Assembly: GCA_030248135.1 (NCBI GenBank)
Contig: JASANC010000749.1
Location: forward strand, 1 to 64,000
DNA from: Theristus sp. LFF4_11
Lineage: Eukaryota; Nematoda; Chromadorea; Monhysterida; Xyalidae
Reading direction: 5' to 3'
Length of the DNA: 64,000 nucleotides
Shown here: positions 10,706-22,760 of the stretch, one piece after another
Position numbering within the stretch: the stretch's first letter is position 1
How the letters are laid out: each line of letters opens with the position of its first letter
Made by a program: the position numbers and the translations under genes
The notes under the pieces: generated by a model
Told to the model about the DNA's origin: nothing
What the model saw: the letters and a program-made list of their open reading frames with translations, nothing else
Database searches by the model: none

Positions 10706-13700
10706 TCAGACGGCAGTGCTGTTTTCCGGTTGGCTTTGCTGTTGCGAGCGTTTCAACAACTCCTCCAATCGTCTTCGATGGCGTTGCTCTCGTTCCATGT
10801 CACGTGAAAGACGTTTCATTTGCTGCAAAGGAACACATTCAATGTCAACGATTGAATTTATAAATGAAATTCTGACTGAACGTTTTTAATACTGCACCTC
10901 TTGCATGTCGTTCAGCTGCTCTTTGATTGAGTACACTGTGTCCACGAGGCTTCTGCAAAGACAAGCATATATTTATCGAGTTTCTCAACATGGTTGGCTA
11001 CAATCGACCCGTGAAAACGCATAAATCACATTCGAGTCCACGAACATGCACCAACTTTTCCTGGAACACGAGTTCGTCGCCGATGTATTCTTCGATGAGT
11101 ATTTTCTCGTCCTCCGGCACGATCAACCGTGGCGACGTCGTAGTGGCGTCCGTGTGGTCGCGAGCATTTTGCACGTTGTGACTGTTGCTGTTGTGCATTG
11201 GGCATGGCAACGGTTTACTCAGCACCGCACTCGATAGGCAGTACGCCTCGATCGTACGCAGCAGCAGCGCATCCGCTGCGTTTTCGGATTGGCCGACTGG
11301 AACAGCGAATTGTAGTTCGCATCAAACAAATCGCCGAGATCAAAACCCGTCCAGAACACTCTTGTCACTGAATTACAAACCTTCTAACCGACATTTGCTG
11401 GGCTATTTCGCACGACCAGTAAAATCAACCAAAATCACTCCTTTATTCTGTTCTCTCCCAAAAGCTGCAGAAACAACCAAAACTAACGTTGTTTTCGCAT
11501 TTTCACTGATTTCTTCGCGGCCGGATCGACGATGAAATTGCCACGAGGCGCTGCGTACGGCCGCAGACAGTAGCCGGAATAGAGCTTGGCCGGTGGGCGC
11601 CTCTGAAAAAAACACAAACATAGAAACAATCACTTTGGAAAAACTCGTTAGTGGCAGCGGTGCTTAGTGTTGATTGATCAAAAATTATTGTAAAGGATAT
11701 ACCAGCATTCCGAAGAAACTAACATGTTCCACTGAATCACTGAAATCAACGTCAGCCGCCTCCGGTGCGATCATCTGCAACTGGTGATCGAGTTTGGCTG
11801 GAAGTGTGCTGCTCTTTTTTATCAGCTCTGCCTGCCCGGGTGCAGGCATCTCGCTCACTTGCGCGTGCTGCACCGATGGACGGCTGATGGGTGTCTGTGA
11901 CACAAAAAAACGCTATGACAAGTTTGTTTCACGTTTCCGAACATTTGGCGTGCCGATCGCCTTGCGTGCATCATTCTGTTCTCATAATGCAACAGTGCAA
12001 TCGATCTCAGAATCGCTCCGATTTGCTGAGACGAAACTGGCACTTTGGCTGGTTGCACCGTCTCACGTGTGACTGTGAACAAATTCAATTTAAAAAAGCT
12101 AAGCCACCGGGTGCACGTCGTACGTCGACGGCTCGGCAGTGGCAATCGTCGCACAGTTTTCATCCACTGTCAAATGCTGGCAGTTCTGAAAAAAAACATT
12201 AAATTATAATCCACCGCTCGCCAAGCAGATGACCAGAAAAGAACTGAACTACCGTTGATGTTAATTCAAGCACGAACATTGGTGCCTTCAAGGCAGAGAG
12301 GATGTACCGTACCTTAGAGGTTCATTGGTTTTTGTACCATCAACCACCAGTTTGGTACCACCGGGTTTCTACGCCGGTCCGGTGGGTAAGCTACAAAACA
12401 ACCAATGTCAAGAGTGACCTGAAACGCTTGCAACAGTCGATGCAACTGGTGGACACGTGCGAATACGAGCGTCACAAGCGGCGCTGCCTCCGCGTGCACG
12501 TGCGCCAGTTGCACCGTGTGCTGCGCTGCATCCGACGAATCAACACGACGCACCGCAACCGGACAGTCGCTGGCAAGGTGAATGTGATGCTGAACGTGGC
12601 AAGCGTAAACACTCAGTGATTAGGCTAAGTAATGCTAGAAAATCACAAAAATATACACTGACGTCCAGTTTGTACGAGTTCATTTTGTCCGTGACACGCA
12701 GCACGAGGACATCGTCGGTGAACACAACCAAACACCTGCAGAACAAACGGACACTGGGAAGCGGAAATTGCGTGAAATGTGCCATTCTAAACGGAAGTAT
12801 GCTGCACGACGCCCAACAGCGTCAAATTCATAGCGCACGAGAAAATTTCTCGAAACCAAACTCAGTGAGTTTTGACATGTCCAGTTTGTAACCATGAAAT
12901 GACACTTGTTCAAACTGCAAAACATTCGCTTTTGAATCTGACATTTTGATTGGCAGCGTCGAGCTGGTCAGACAAATCAGCGATATCTATCCAAAAGTAG
13001 CCAATCAGCCAATGATTTACAGTTTGTGATTATGCGTGCGTAGCTGTTTCCTTCCGCTGACCTGTCCTCCGTGCAATCCAAGGGTACGGCTGTGTCAGTG
13101 TTGCTGTGCAGTTGATCACCATGCACCATCACCAGCACATTTGCCATGTAGTGCACATCACCGAGGCTGCTGATTGGCTGTGTACTCGGCCAACCGTCAA
13201 TCAGCGCTGCGCCACACAACTCAATCTGCAGCTCTTTCTGACGACGAATCTCGTCACAGTACGTCTGAAAAGCAACGGCCGAGAATTTAAACAAAAAAAT
13301 TGACTGATTGCCAATGGCCTGAACTGATGGACACATTGCTGATTGGTTGGAGACACGTCATACTGCGTTCATTCGAAAACGGAGCGTGCATTACAAACAG
13401 ACATCCATAACGCAATGATTTTATTCACGCTCCGATTTTTCCTGAAAGCACATGGAAAACACAATTTACTAAATTGGAAATACGCTAAAAAGTGCAAAAA
13501 CTGACGGCTAATGTTCGATAGACAGACGCTGCTCGCTGGGTATCACCGCGATCTGGGTGGCCTTCCTAAAAATTAAAAAAAAACTAAATTTCTTTATTCC
13601 GTCAAAAATACTTTAGCGTAATTCAAAAAACACCAATTCTTTTCTTACCTCCATATTTCTGGCCAATTCTTGCAAACTACCGGAGTACTTTGACAAATGG

Positions 13701-15257
13701 CGAAACGGTTGACTCAGGCCAGTGATCAGTGTCTTCAGTGTGGCCTGCCTCTCGGTCATGAATTGTGTTAGCGCATCTCTGAAAGTCACATGGAATCGGT
13801 TGGAACTTGAAACTGATTTTTTTCTTTTTCCTGATCATTCTGGTATTAAAACTGTTTCCGATCCGGAAAAAGCTATCAAAATCCAAAATAAAAGTAGACA
13901 GCACACTACTATCAGACCTGTTGTCAAGCACGACTTGCACAGCGTGTGGGTGGTTCTCACAGTAAACACGCAGCAGCGACTTCAACGTTGGTGCGAATCG
14001 CATGAACACACAGCCAACTTTCTGATTTGCCCCGGAACACCTGTCACAATAAACATAATGTTCTAGTTACTGCGCAAATTTTAGTCACAACTCTTCTATT
14101 TTTAACAAGCAGTTGCCACACTCACTGCGACATTTCATTGATCTCTCTCAGCAGTATTTGGTGTCGCTCTAGTATTTCGCCCAAATTTCCGATTAGCACC
14201 TTGTAATTACGCTCGGTTACCCTGAGAGAAAAAAAACAGAAAAAGTTTTTGCGTGATATTCAAAGCCAGGTAACAATGGTTAGCTTGTGCTCACACGTCA
14301 GCATTCTTTAGCGGAAGCAAGTAGTGTTCGAACAACTGCGTCAATGCTTCGACATGCTCACGTTCAGCTTGTATCATGTCTTTCAGCACCTGCGAGAAAA
14401 CATGTTGCACTGGTCCAAACGCCAATTAACTGGACTGGCTGCTACAAACAATTGCGACACAAATGAGAAACGCACCATGCTGCGATACACCGTTCTATCC
14501 GAGTTTTGCTCGGTCGCATGCGCTGGAGACGCCGGCTGGCGGGTTTTCGTGCGCAGAAACCTTTCTGAAACACGTTGAAGATGTTGAATAAACTCAGATA
14601 AAATTTGAAAATAGAAAATGCCCGCAACCCAAGCACACAACCAAGGTTGAGTCTAACAAACCAGCTTCGTCGATTTCAACGACATAGTTTGACGGGAACC
14701 AGCCGGTTTTATCGCCCAACGTGCCCTCCCACCAGCCGCCGTCCAGTTTTTGTGTCAGCACGATCACATCGTTCTTGCGGAAACACAACTGAATGCAAAC
14801 GCAAAATGAATCACGATCTGGGTAGTGGGTACTGGTGTGCTCCAGAGACCTCATCTAACACAGCGCCATTCTGTTTAACAAATACGTCTTGCTAAGCTTC
14901 TCATAAACAATTTTAAGATACATCACCACGCCAACGCGGAGAGTGCACATCTAATTGATCACTACCGTTAGGGTCACGCAAACTGCTATATACAACTTTG
15001 CCACCAGGCATGACCGTGTGAGCATCATCATCAAGATTAGATCACCATAAAGGCCAAAGGAAGGGCACGACTTTTGAACGGAACTGACTCACTTCATCAT
15101 TGTTTTTGCCTTTGAACGTATATTTTGACCGAACATAAACGATGCTGTTCGTATCTGCTGAGCCGGTGACGTTTTCTACTCCAGTTGTCGTTGCGACCGA
15201 AAGCGGTGTCGAATTATCAGCCGCTTTTGACATTGACGATGACGACATTGTTGGCAT
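10706..15257 (-). CDS. pix-1: PIX-type Rho guanine nucleotide exchange factor
   Basis: Eighteen exons on the minus strand (high to low): 15257-15093, 14788-14662, 14564-14476, 14389-14295, 14221-14126, 14040-13918, 13778-13649, 13565-13506, 13264-13062, 12735-12663, 12589-12419, 12185-12108, 12025-11933, 11894-11724, 11602-11488, 11296-11056, 10952-10898, 10822-10706; 733 aa, close to the family length. Order: SH3 domain ([13 protein letters not shown], then DGGWWEGTL and TGWFPSNYV), DH domain ([37 protein letters not shown]), a poorly conserved PH domain, the IEAYC segment, the [11 protein letters not shown] motif, and a C-terminal coiled coil starting [18 protein letters not shown] proteins activate Rac/Cdc42 and scaffold PAK and GIT at adhesions; the coiled coil mediates trimerisation and GIT binding sits just before it. 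Exons 11-16 are the least certain. A transposon abuts the start codon. Confidence 0.93.
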
Positions 15258-16481
15258 AAAAATCAGTACCGTGGGCGAGGCCCGAGGGGGGGGGTGGGGG
15301 GGGGTACACCCCCCAGAGCACCAGAGACCGGCGGGTGGGGGTGGGGGGGGGGCAGCGTGCCCCCCCCCCCCCCATCGGACCCCCCCCTCGAAAATTTGGC
15401 CGACACCCTCCCACACCCCCCATGAAATTTTGTCTGGCGGAGACCCTAGGGTTGTTAAAAAAAAAATTTTTTTTTAATTTCAAAAATCAAAGTTGTGCTA
15501 AATCAATCAGGGAGTCCGAAGAACCACATATGATATGCAAGCGCCTCCCGAATGACTCCCATATGACGGAACTTTGCAGATTTTGTTTTGGTGACCTCAA
15601 TTACCCCTTTTCCAAACCGTCACCATGCCTCTTCTTGTGTTTTGACCTCCAAAACGTCACTAATTGTCCCCAGCTAAACTAATGCTAAAGTGAAGACAAA
15701 CATACCGCCTTGAAATTCGACCAATTCTTTTGATGGTGTCGCGACGACACGACACGAAGCAGCAAGCAACCAGACAACGTAGCGCTTGCAAACGGAGCAG
15801 CGAGCACAATCGGACGCTCTGCGAGGCGAATCGTCACCTTATCTGCATCGGAAATGGCAGGCCAAGCTTTGGGACGCTCAAAAACTTCATCGCAGATGTT
15901 GTCGTAGCCTAAAATCAGTCGGTAAAACGGCCCAAAATCGACTGCTAGCTGAAGGTTTTACGAGGTAATCAAAAAAAATTTTTGTTGAACTTTCGAAAAA
16001 TTTTGCCAAAATTGAGGTTTTCAGAGCATATTAGAGGAAAATTTTTCGAATTTTTTTTTTTTTTTAAAATCGGCATTTTTGTTTTTTTTAATCACTTTAA
16101 AAAAAAAATTTCATTTTTGTTCAACAACCCTAGGAGACCCCCCCCCAAAATTTTCCGTACACCCCAAAAATTTTTTTCGAAAATCATGATTTTTTGTCTA
16201 TAAAGTCCATAATATAAGCTGAATATATGATAATTTGACCATCTTCATTGTAATTTCAACGATTTTGCAGAAAAATTTAGCGTTTTTCCTTTAAAATTTA
16301 AGCGAAAAATTATTATGGGGGGTGGGGGGGTGGACCCCCCCCACAGAAAATTTTGAAAAAATGCACCCCGCCCATGGGACCCCCATGGGGGGGTCCCACG
16401 TTACCAAAAAAATTAAAAAAAAAGTGATTAAAAAAACAAAAATGCCGATTTTTTTTAAATTCGAAAAATTTTCCTCTAATA

Positions 16482-18036
16482 AGATAGTTACTGTGTGAGC
16501 TGACTGACTGACTGACTGATTAAGTAAGTCTGTTCACATTTTCGGTCCAAAGCATTTTTTTCAGTTTGAGCCTATTTTGCTATTTAAGTCATCATCTGCT
16601 AAAAACTTTACTCCATTTTCTAATGACGATGTTCTTACTCCATTTCTAATGACAAGGCAATGTTCAAATCGTCATTCTACATGACTTCGTCATCATGATG
16701 CCTTTTGCTCATTAGCAACAACTTACATACAATGGACAAATAGCAATTTTGGTGCTCAAAATTCTATAATCGACTGCAAAAGATGAAATAAAAACCGTCT
16801 CGATCTGGAACGCTGAAGTGCAACAACGACAAGCGAGACAATCGTAAGACTTGCAAGAACTCGATTGTAAACTGAAATGAGTCGCTTATGTTAGGGTAAA
16901 CGGGTTGAAAGAAGCTAAATAGCAAAACAAAAACGACCGTTTCACAATGAATACTCAGAAAAGTGTTGCTTTTTGTTACTAACACTCAATCAAAAAGGCT
17001 GGCTTAGATTATTGCAAGCGCTGAAAAGAAGTAAGCATACCAAACAAAACCGGGTGTTTTGCTACGGGTATTAAGTAAAGTGTTGCTTTTTGTCCTTTCC
17101 ATTCTATCAAAAAGCTTTGGCTTAGGTTAGGGTAGGCGGGCAAAAGAAGTGAACATACCAACCAAAAGCAGCCGTTTCGCAACGGGTCTTCAAAAAAAAG
17201 TTTTGCATTTGTCGTCATTTAAACTCTAAAGGCTTGGCTTAGGTTAGAGTAAGCGGGAAAAAGTTTCAAAACAAAAGCTGGCATTTTGCAACAATTATTC
17301 AGAAGTGTAGTCTTTTTTATCTTTTACACACTAAAAGGGTTAGCTCAGATAAGGGTTTTGCAATGTGTATTCAGAAAAAGTGTTTTTTCATCATTTACAC
17401 TTCGTCGACAAGAAATTCCAGTTCCACAAGGAATAGATTGCAGCATCAACAAAGATGTGGCCACGATCGATGGCGAAGCAGTAGAACGGTCTACATATAG
17501 AAAGGGTTAGGTGGTTATGATGTTTATTGGATTTGCTGATTATGTTGGAGTGATTACAACAAGAATAAGAATAAACTGCCCCCTGATCACAGATAATCAC
17601 AGGTTATATAGCCATTATAATTGTATATATAATTACACCATACACGTTATTCCCAACTATATAATCGATCAATTTTTAACGGGAATGACAGCGACATTGA
17701 AAAAGCTAATAAATGACAATTAATTTTGATTCTTTAAAAGGGAACGTCAGTTGTTTGTTGCTGACTAAAAAAGATTGTTTTTCATATTGTTGACAAAAAA
17801 GCGCGACTTAAAACTGAAAATACTGTGATTTTCAAAAGAGTAGGAGCATCGAGTGCTTCAAGAATAAACGATCATTTCTATGGTTAATCAACAACAATCG
17901 GTTAAAGCAGCTCAAAATGAAAATGCAATGCATGTTTAGTCCGGGTCTTGGGTAAGGTCAAAAGGCTAAACTCCATTCAAAAATAACAGTTGTATTCAAC
18001 AGCTAACCGTGCCGTAGGCACGGGTCAATTGGCTAG
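16482..18036 (+). mobile_element. Insertion with Helitron-like 3' end
   Basis: Interrupts the host repeat, whose sequence TTTTCCTCTAATA appears on both sides (16,469-16,481 and 18,037-18,049). The right end carries a perfect short hairpin (CCGTGCC-GTA-GGCACGG at about 18,007-18,023) followed by eleven bases and CTAG before T, as in Helitron 3' termini. The interior has about five degenerate copies of a roughly 115-bp repeat (16,870-17,350) containing GGCTTAGGTTAGGGTA. No Rep/helicase is present. The 13-bp flanking repeat is not expected for a classical Helitron. Confidence 0.55.
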
Positions 18037-18390
18037 TTTTCCTCTAATATGCTCTGAAAACCTCAATTTTGGCACAATTTTTCGAAAGTTCAACAAAAAT
18101 TTTCTTTGATTATACCTCGTAAAACCTTTAGCAGTCGATTTTGGGCCGTTTTACCGACTGATTTTAGGCTTCGACAACATCTGCGATGAAGTTTTTGAGC
18201 GTCCCAAAGCTTAGCCTACCATTTCCGATGCAGATAAGGTGACGATTCGCCTCGCAGAGCGTCCGATTGTGCTCGCTGCTCCGTTTGCAAGCGCTACGTT
18301 GTCTGGTTGCTGCTTCGTGTCGTGTCGTCGCGACACCATCAGAAGAATTGATCGAATTTCAAGGCGGTATGTTTGTCTTCACTTTAGCAT

Positions 18391-19684
18391 CAGTCATAGT
18401 TGTTCTAGGGGGGGGGGCTGGGGGGGGGGGGGCCGGCCCTTAAAGCTTTATTAGTAAAGCGCACGCGCACGTGGCATCGGCATGCTCATGCTCATGATCC
18501 ACTAGCGCGCGTGCACACGCTCCGGCCCCAATAAGAACTTGTTCAAAATGCAATTGTTCTGACATCTTCCTTCTTGAAAAGGCTTGGCTTAGGTTAGGAT
18601 TAGGTCAGGATTATGTTTAGCTTAAAATTAGGCTTTAGGATTAGGTTTTGGTTTAGGCTAGTTTAGGCAACGTCTGCCAACATCAGTGGTTTGATTTAGT
18701 ACGACAGGCCAACCGGCCGGCCCCCCCCCAAAAAATTTTCGAATCTATCTCTATCAAACAGGTTTTTTCGGCTCAGCTACTATCTATCTAAAAAAATTTC
18801 TCAGCCAGCTATCTATCTGAAAATTTTTGTCTTCGAAGACATAAAATGAGTCAATTTTTGACCAAAATTGACCATTTTTGCTCGTAATTCTTGAAAATTT
18901 CGCTGATTTTAAGTAAAATACGCGTTTATACTTGATTTTTAGCGTATTTTTAGCATTATTTTGCTGTTTTTATAGCTTTTTAGCGTTTTAGCTATCTATC
19001 TATCAAATTTCAAAATTTTGACCGGCCCCCCCAAAGTCACATGCCCCCCCCGCGGCCCCCCCCCCCAAAATTTTCCAGCTATCTATCTATCTAGAAAATT
19101 TGCTCCAGCTATCTATATCGGCCCCCCAACCCCTCGGCTCTGGAACAACTATGGCATCAGTAGCGAAAGCGGGACCTCGGGTGAGGGGGGGGGTGTTTGC
19201 CTAATTTCAGAGGGGGGGGTCAGGTGCCTTCTCGGTGAGGGGGGGGGTGCACGGGCAGCAAATTTTCCTGAGGGGGGGGGGTGCACTGGCAGAAAAATTT
19301 CGTGAGGGGGGTGCACGGGATCGCACGGGTAATACCAAATTTTTGCCTTAGAAAAACACAGAAATTCTTGTAAAATACAGAATATTTTGTGCAAACAAGC
19401 TGCTTGTTTGGTCAGAAACAACAAAATCTATGCAGGGACAGACACAAACGTCAAGAAAAATGCAAAAATTACGGTATTTTTGGAAAAAATTGAGATGAGA
19501 TTGACCACCTTGAGGGGGGGTGCGATCCCGTGTTTTATCGCGGAGGGGGGTGGGGGGGAGTCTAGTACCCGTGTCGAGGTAAAGGGAGGGAGGGGGGGTA
19601 CACGGGTATCTGCCCGTGCACGGGCAGGATTTTCGGCTGAGGGGGGGGGTGGACCCCCCACCCCCCCCCGCACTTTCGCTACTG
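18391..19684. mobile_element. Composite G-rich insertion with 8-bp duplication
   Basis: Flanked by the perfect direct repeat TTTAGCAT (18,383-18,390 and 19,685-19,692). The left part starts CAGTCATAGTTGTTC and has an inverse partner GGAACAACTATG near 19,142. From 19,158 a second unit begins CAGTAGCGAAAG and ends CTTTCGCTACTG at 19,684. It therefore looks like two hAT-like elements, one inserted into or beside the other. Contents are G runs and repeated TATC motifs; no protein. Confidence 0.7.
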
Positions 19685-20130
19685 TTTAGCATTAGCTTAG
19701 CTGGGGACAATTAGTGACGTTTTGGAGGTCAAAACACAAGAAGAGCATGGTGACGGTTTGGAAAAGGGGTAATTGAGGTCACCAAAACAAAATCTGCAAA
19801 GTTCCGCCATACGGGAGTCATTCGGGAGGCGCTTGCATATCATATGTGGTTCTTCGGACTCCCTGATTGATTTAGCACAACTTTGATTTTTGAATTTTTT
19901 TTTTAAATTAAAAAAACAAAACAAAAATGACGATTTTTGTTTTTTTTAACAACCCTAACCCCCCCCCCCCTTCGCAAATTATTTTGGGCCCACGGTACTG
20001 ATAAAAATGGAAGAGCCACAAAACGGAACGCATTGAAAATTGAAATGACAGTTGTTGTATATTGTTCACAAACTAAATGAAGAAACCGTTATTGAGATTG
20101 GCGGACGGACAACAAACAAATAAAAAAAGC

Positions 20131-20172
20131 TTAGGCTTTGGCTTAGGCTTTGGCTTAGGCTTAGGCTTAGGC
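20131..20172 (+). repeat. Interstitial telomere-like repeats (TTAGGC)
   Basis: Seven-odd units alternate TTAGGC with the variant TTTGGC and end in three clean TTAGGC copies. TTAGGC is the usual nematode telomere repeat, so this supports a nematode origin. Confidence 0.75.
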
Positions 20173-20545
20173 ACTCCCTACACGTTTAAACTTGTCGATT
20201 TTTTTTCTTAGTCTGAGTTCCTTATGGCTTTATAACACGACAAACACACAAACTAACAAAAAAAACATACTTGCTTTGTCGCTTGCCGCCACCATGATCA
20301 CCATTTGGTGGGTTCATCGTCTTCCGCTTGTCAACAACCGATCGTTGGTTTGAGTTGATGGTTCGGTCTCGACCTTGTGGCAAAATAGGGATTTTGAAAC
20401 GATTTGTGCTCGACATTCACAAAACAGATTCAGTCCTGGCAATTCGCATGAACATTGAACGAAAGATCACTTGCACAAACAAACATCGCAAACAGCAGAA
20501 TCATCCATGAGATAAACCAACATGAAATAAAAGAAAAAAAATCGA

Positions 20546-21470
20546 TCATAGCCGTACGTCACTTTTGGCAAGTTTTTAGGGTGACGTCGGTGGTAATGGT
20601 AAAGTGACGTCCATCCATCCATCCATCCATCCATTTTATTTCGCGAAAAGCAGGAAACGACGTCGGTGGTATCCACGTGGTAAGTGCAAAATACCCCGCA
20701 ATCATAAATTGTACTGAAAATCGCACGATGAAACAAGACGCAATCACAACAAAAAATACATTTTCCACTGTTCAATTGTTATTTAACAATGTGCTAAGTG
20801 TGTGCAGAAGTTCAGATGTTGATTTGAATGTTGTTCTTTACGTCTTCGTTCACACCTGACATATGCTGACGTATGCAGACGTACGTCGACGTACGTCAGT
20901 TGCGAAAGAAACACAAAACATAAAACGATACGGCACGTCACTTTGGGATTTCCGTTCGTTCGCATCTGACGCATGAACAAATATCACAAACAACAGAATT
21001 ATTCATGAAAGATAAACCAACACGAGATAAAACAAAAAATTGATCATAGCCGTACGGTACTTTTGGCCAGTTTATAATGTGACGTCGGTGGTAATGGTAA
21101 AGTGACGTCGGTGGTATCCACGTGGTAAATGCAAAATACGCCGGAATCATAAATTGTATTTAAAATCGCACGAAAACAACATACACTATAATTAAACGAA
21201 AATTGACTCTGATTTGATGAAACAAGATGCGATCGCAAAAAATACATTTTCCACCCCCCCCCCTCCCCCACTGTTTAATTGTTATTTGACAACGTGCTAA
21301 GTGTGTGCAGAAGTTCAGAAGATGATTTGAAAGTTGTTCTTTATGTCTTCGTTCACACCTGACGTATGCTGACGTATGCAGACCTACGTACGCGACGTAC
21401 GTCAGGTACGAACGAACGCAAATCGTAAAATGATACGGCACGTCACTTTAGGATTTCCGTTCGTTCGCAT
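20546..21470. repeat. Direct duplication of a ~430-bp block
   Basis: The block from about 20,546 (GATCATAGCCGTACG) to 20,960 recurs from about 21,041 to 21,470, in the same orientation and diverged. Both copies contain GTGACGTCGGTGGTA and a palindromic GACGTACGTC-rich end. The first copy also has a (CCAT)n run at about 20,611-20,636. A related TACGTCA-rich stretch lies at 42,915-43,010. Confidence 0.65.
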
Positions 21471-21519
21471 CTGACTCATCTGTATACGTTAGGTATAAAC
21501 GGGCTTTGGCGGTATTCAT

Positions 21520-22760
21520 CCAGCAGACCGATCACCCAGTAGACCGGTCACCCAGTAGACCGGTCACCCAGTAGACCGGTAACCCAGTAGACCGGTAACC
21601 CAGTAGACCGGTAACCCAGTAGACCGGTCACCCAGTAGACCGGTAACCCAGCAGACCGGTAACCCAGTAGACCGGTAACCCAGTAGACCGGTCACCCAGT
21701 AGACCGGTAACCCAGCAGATCGGTAACCCAGTAGACCGGTAACCCAGTAGACCGGTCACCCAGTAGACCGGTCACCCAGTAGACCGGTAACCCAGTAGAC
21801 CGGTAACCCAGTAGACCGGTAACCCAGTAGACCGGTAACCCAGTAGACCGGTCACCCAGTAGACCGGTAACCCAGTAGACCGGTCACCCAGTAGACCGGT
21901 AACCCAGTAGACCGGTAACCCAGTAGACCGGTCACCCAGTAGACCGGTAACCCAGTAGACCGGTAACCCAGCAGACCGATCACCCAGTAGACCGGTCACC
22001 CAGTAGACCGGTAACCCAGTAGACCGGTCACCCAGTAGACCGGTAACCCAGCAGACCGGTAACCCAGCAGACCGATCACCCAGTAGACCGGTCACCCAGT
22101 AGACCGGTCACCCAGTAGACCGGCACCAGAATTTTGTTCTGCTATCTGTTAGCATGCAACTTGTGGAGTGAAACACTGAGTTTCGGCTATTTTGGATCTT
22201 GAAACGATATTTCCTGATTATCAAGCATTGGCACTGAAACCCAACTACTGTACTCTTGAGACAGTTTTTTCACGATTATCCTTGATAAAGGCTTGCTAAA
22301 CCATTGGACACCTACAGAATTGTGTTGCCAACATAAAGGTGTTGTGCAATAACAAAATTACGTCTCATACCGGACCAATGAAGAAGTTCTGTAGGTGTTC
22401 CCAAGGCTTAGCAAGCTTTAATTGGAGAAATCGTGGAATGTGTGATCGTATCAAGATACCACAGATGACTTGGCACAATCATTACCGTTCTCCGTGGTTA
22501 CAACATTCAGTGGGTTTAATCAATGTTCAATTAAAGACAATGGGTAAGTTCAGTATTTGACATTGTTTCATGCTTTTAAAGACATTTTATTAAAAATCCT
22601 TAACCATCAGGAAAGATCGTGTCGACCCCCAATTGGTCGTTACAGTACTCCGTTAGCTTAACTTATCCGTTAGCTCTATTAGTTCACATTACAAGTGGTC
22701 TGCGCGTTAAAACACGAAGTTCTCTGGTATGACCGGTCTACTGGGTGATCGGTCTGCTGG
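21520..22760. mobile_element. Element with amplified 16-bp terminal unit
   Basis: The first 31 bases (starting CCAGCAGACCGATCACC) recur perfectly inverted at 22,730-22,760, defining both ends. Inside the left end the unit ACCGGTAACCCAGTAG (variants GTCA and GCAG) is repeated about 37 times up to 22,122. The right end has only about two units. The middle (22,123-22,729) is single-copy with a partial internal palindrome. No protein. The array, not coding, explains the repetitive open frames here. Confidence 0.8.

Larger units (their letters stand above)
15264..20000. mobile_element. 4.7-kb hAT-like foldback element at the PIX start codon
   Basis: The ends are CAGTACCGTGGGC and GCCCACGGTACTG. 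They are flanked by a perfect 8-bp direct repeat, ATAAAAAT, at 15,256-15,263 and 20,001-20,008. The arms are long inverted repeats: 15,440-16,130 is the inverse of 18,050-18,382 plus 19,693-19,965. Two younger insertions sit inside, at 16,482-18,036 and 18,391-19,684. An 8-bp target duplication fits hAT superfamily transposition, but no transposase is seen, so this copy would depend on another element. Confidence 0.88.
20009..21519. other. Gene-free stretch upstream of PIX, with duplications
   Basis: Before the insertion this sequence was directly upstream of the PIX start codon and may hold its 5' UTR and promoter. It contains the telomere-like run at 20,131-20,172 and a duplicated block from about 20,546. 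I see no convincing exon. Confidence 0.4.

Noticed and set aside
21772..22095. 107-codon repetitive frame (VTGLLGDRS type)
   Set aside because: Product of the 16-bp terminal array, with no start context, splice sites or neighbours supporting a gene.
21520..22122. CRISPR-like array
   Set aside because: Units are contiguous 16-bp repeats without spacers, in eukaryotic DNA, and match a transposon terminus.
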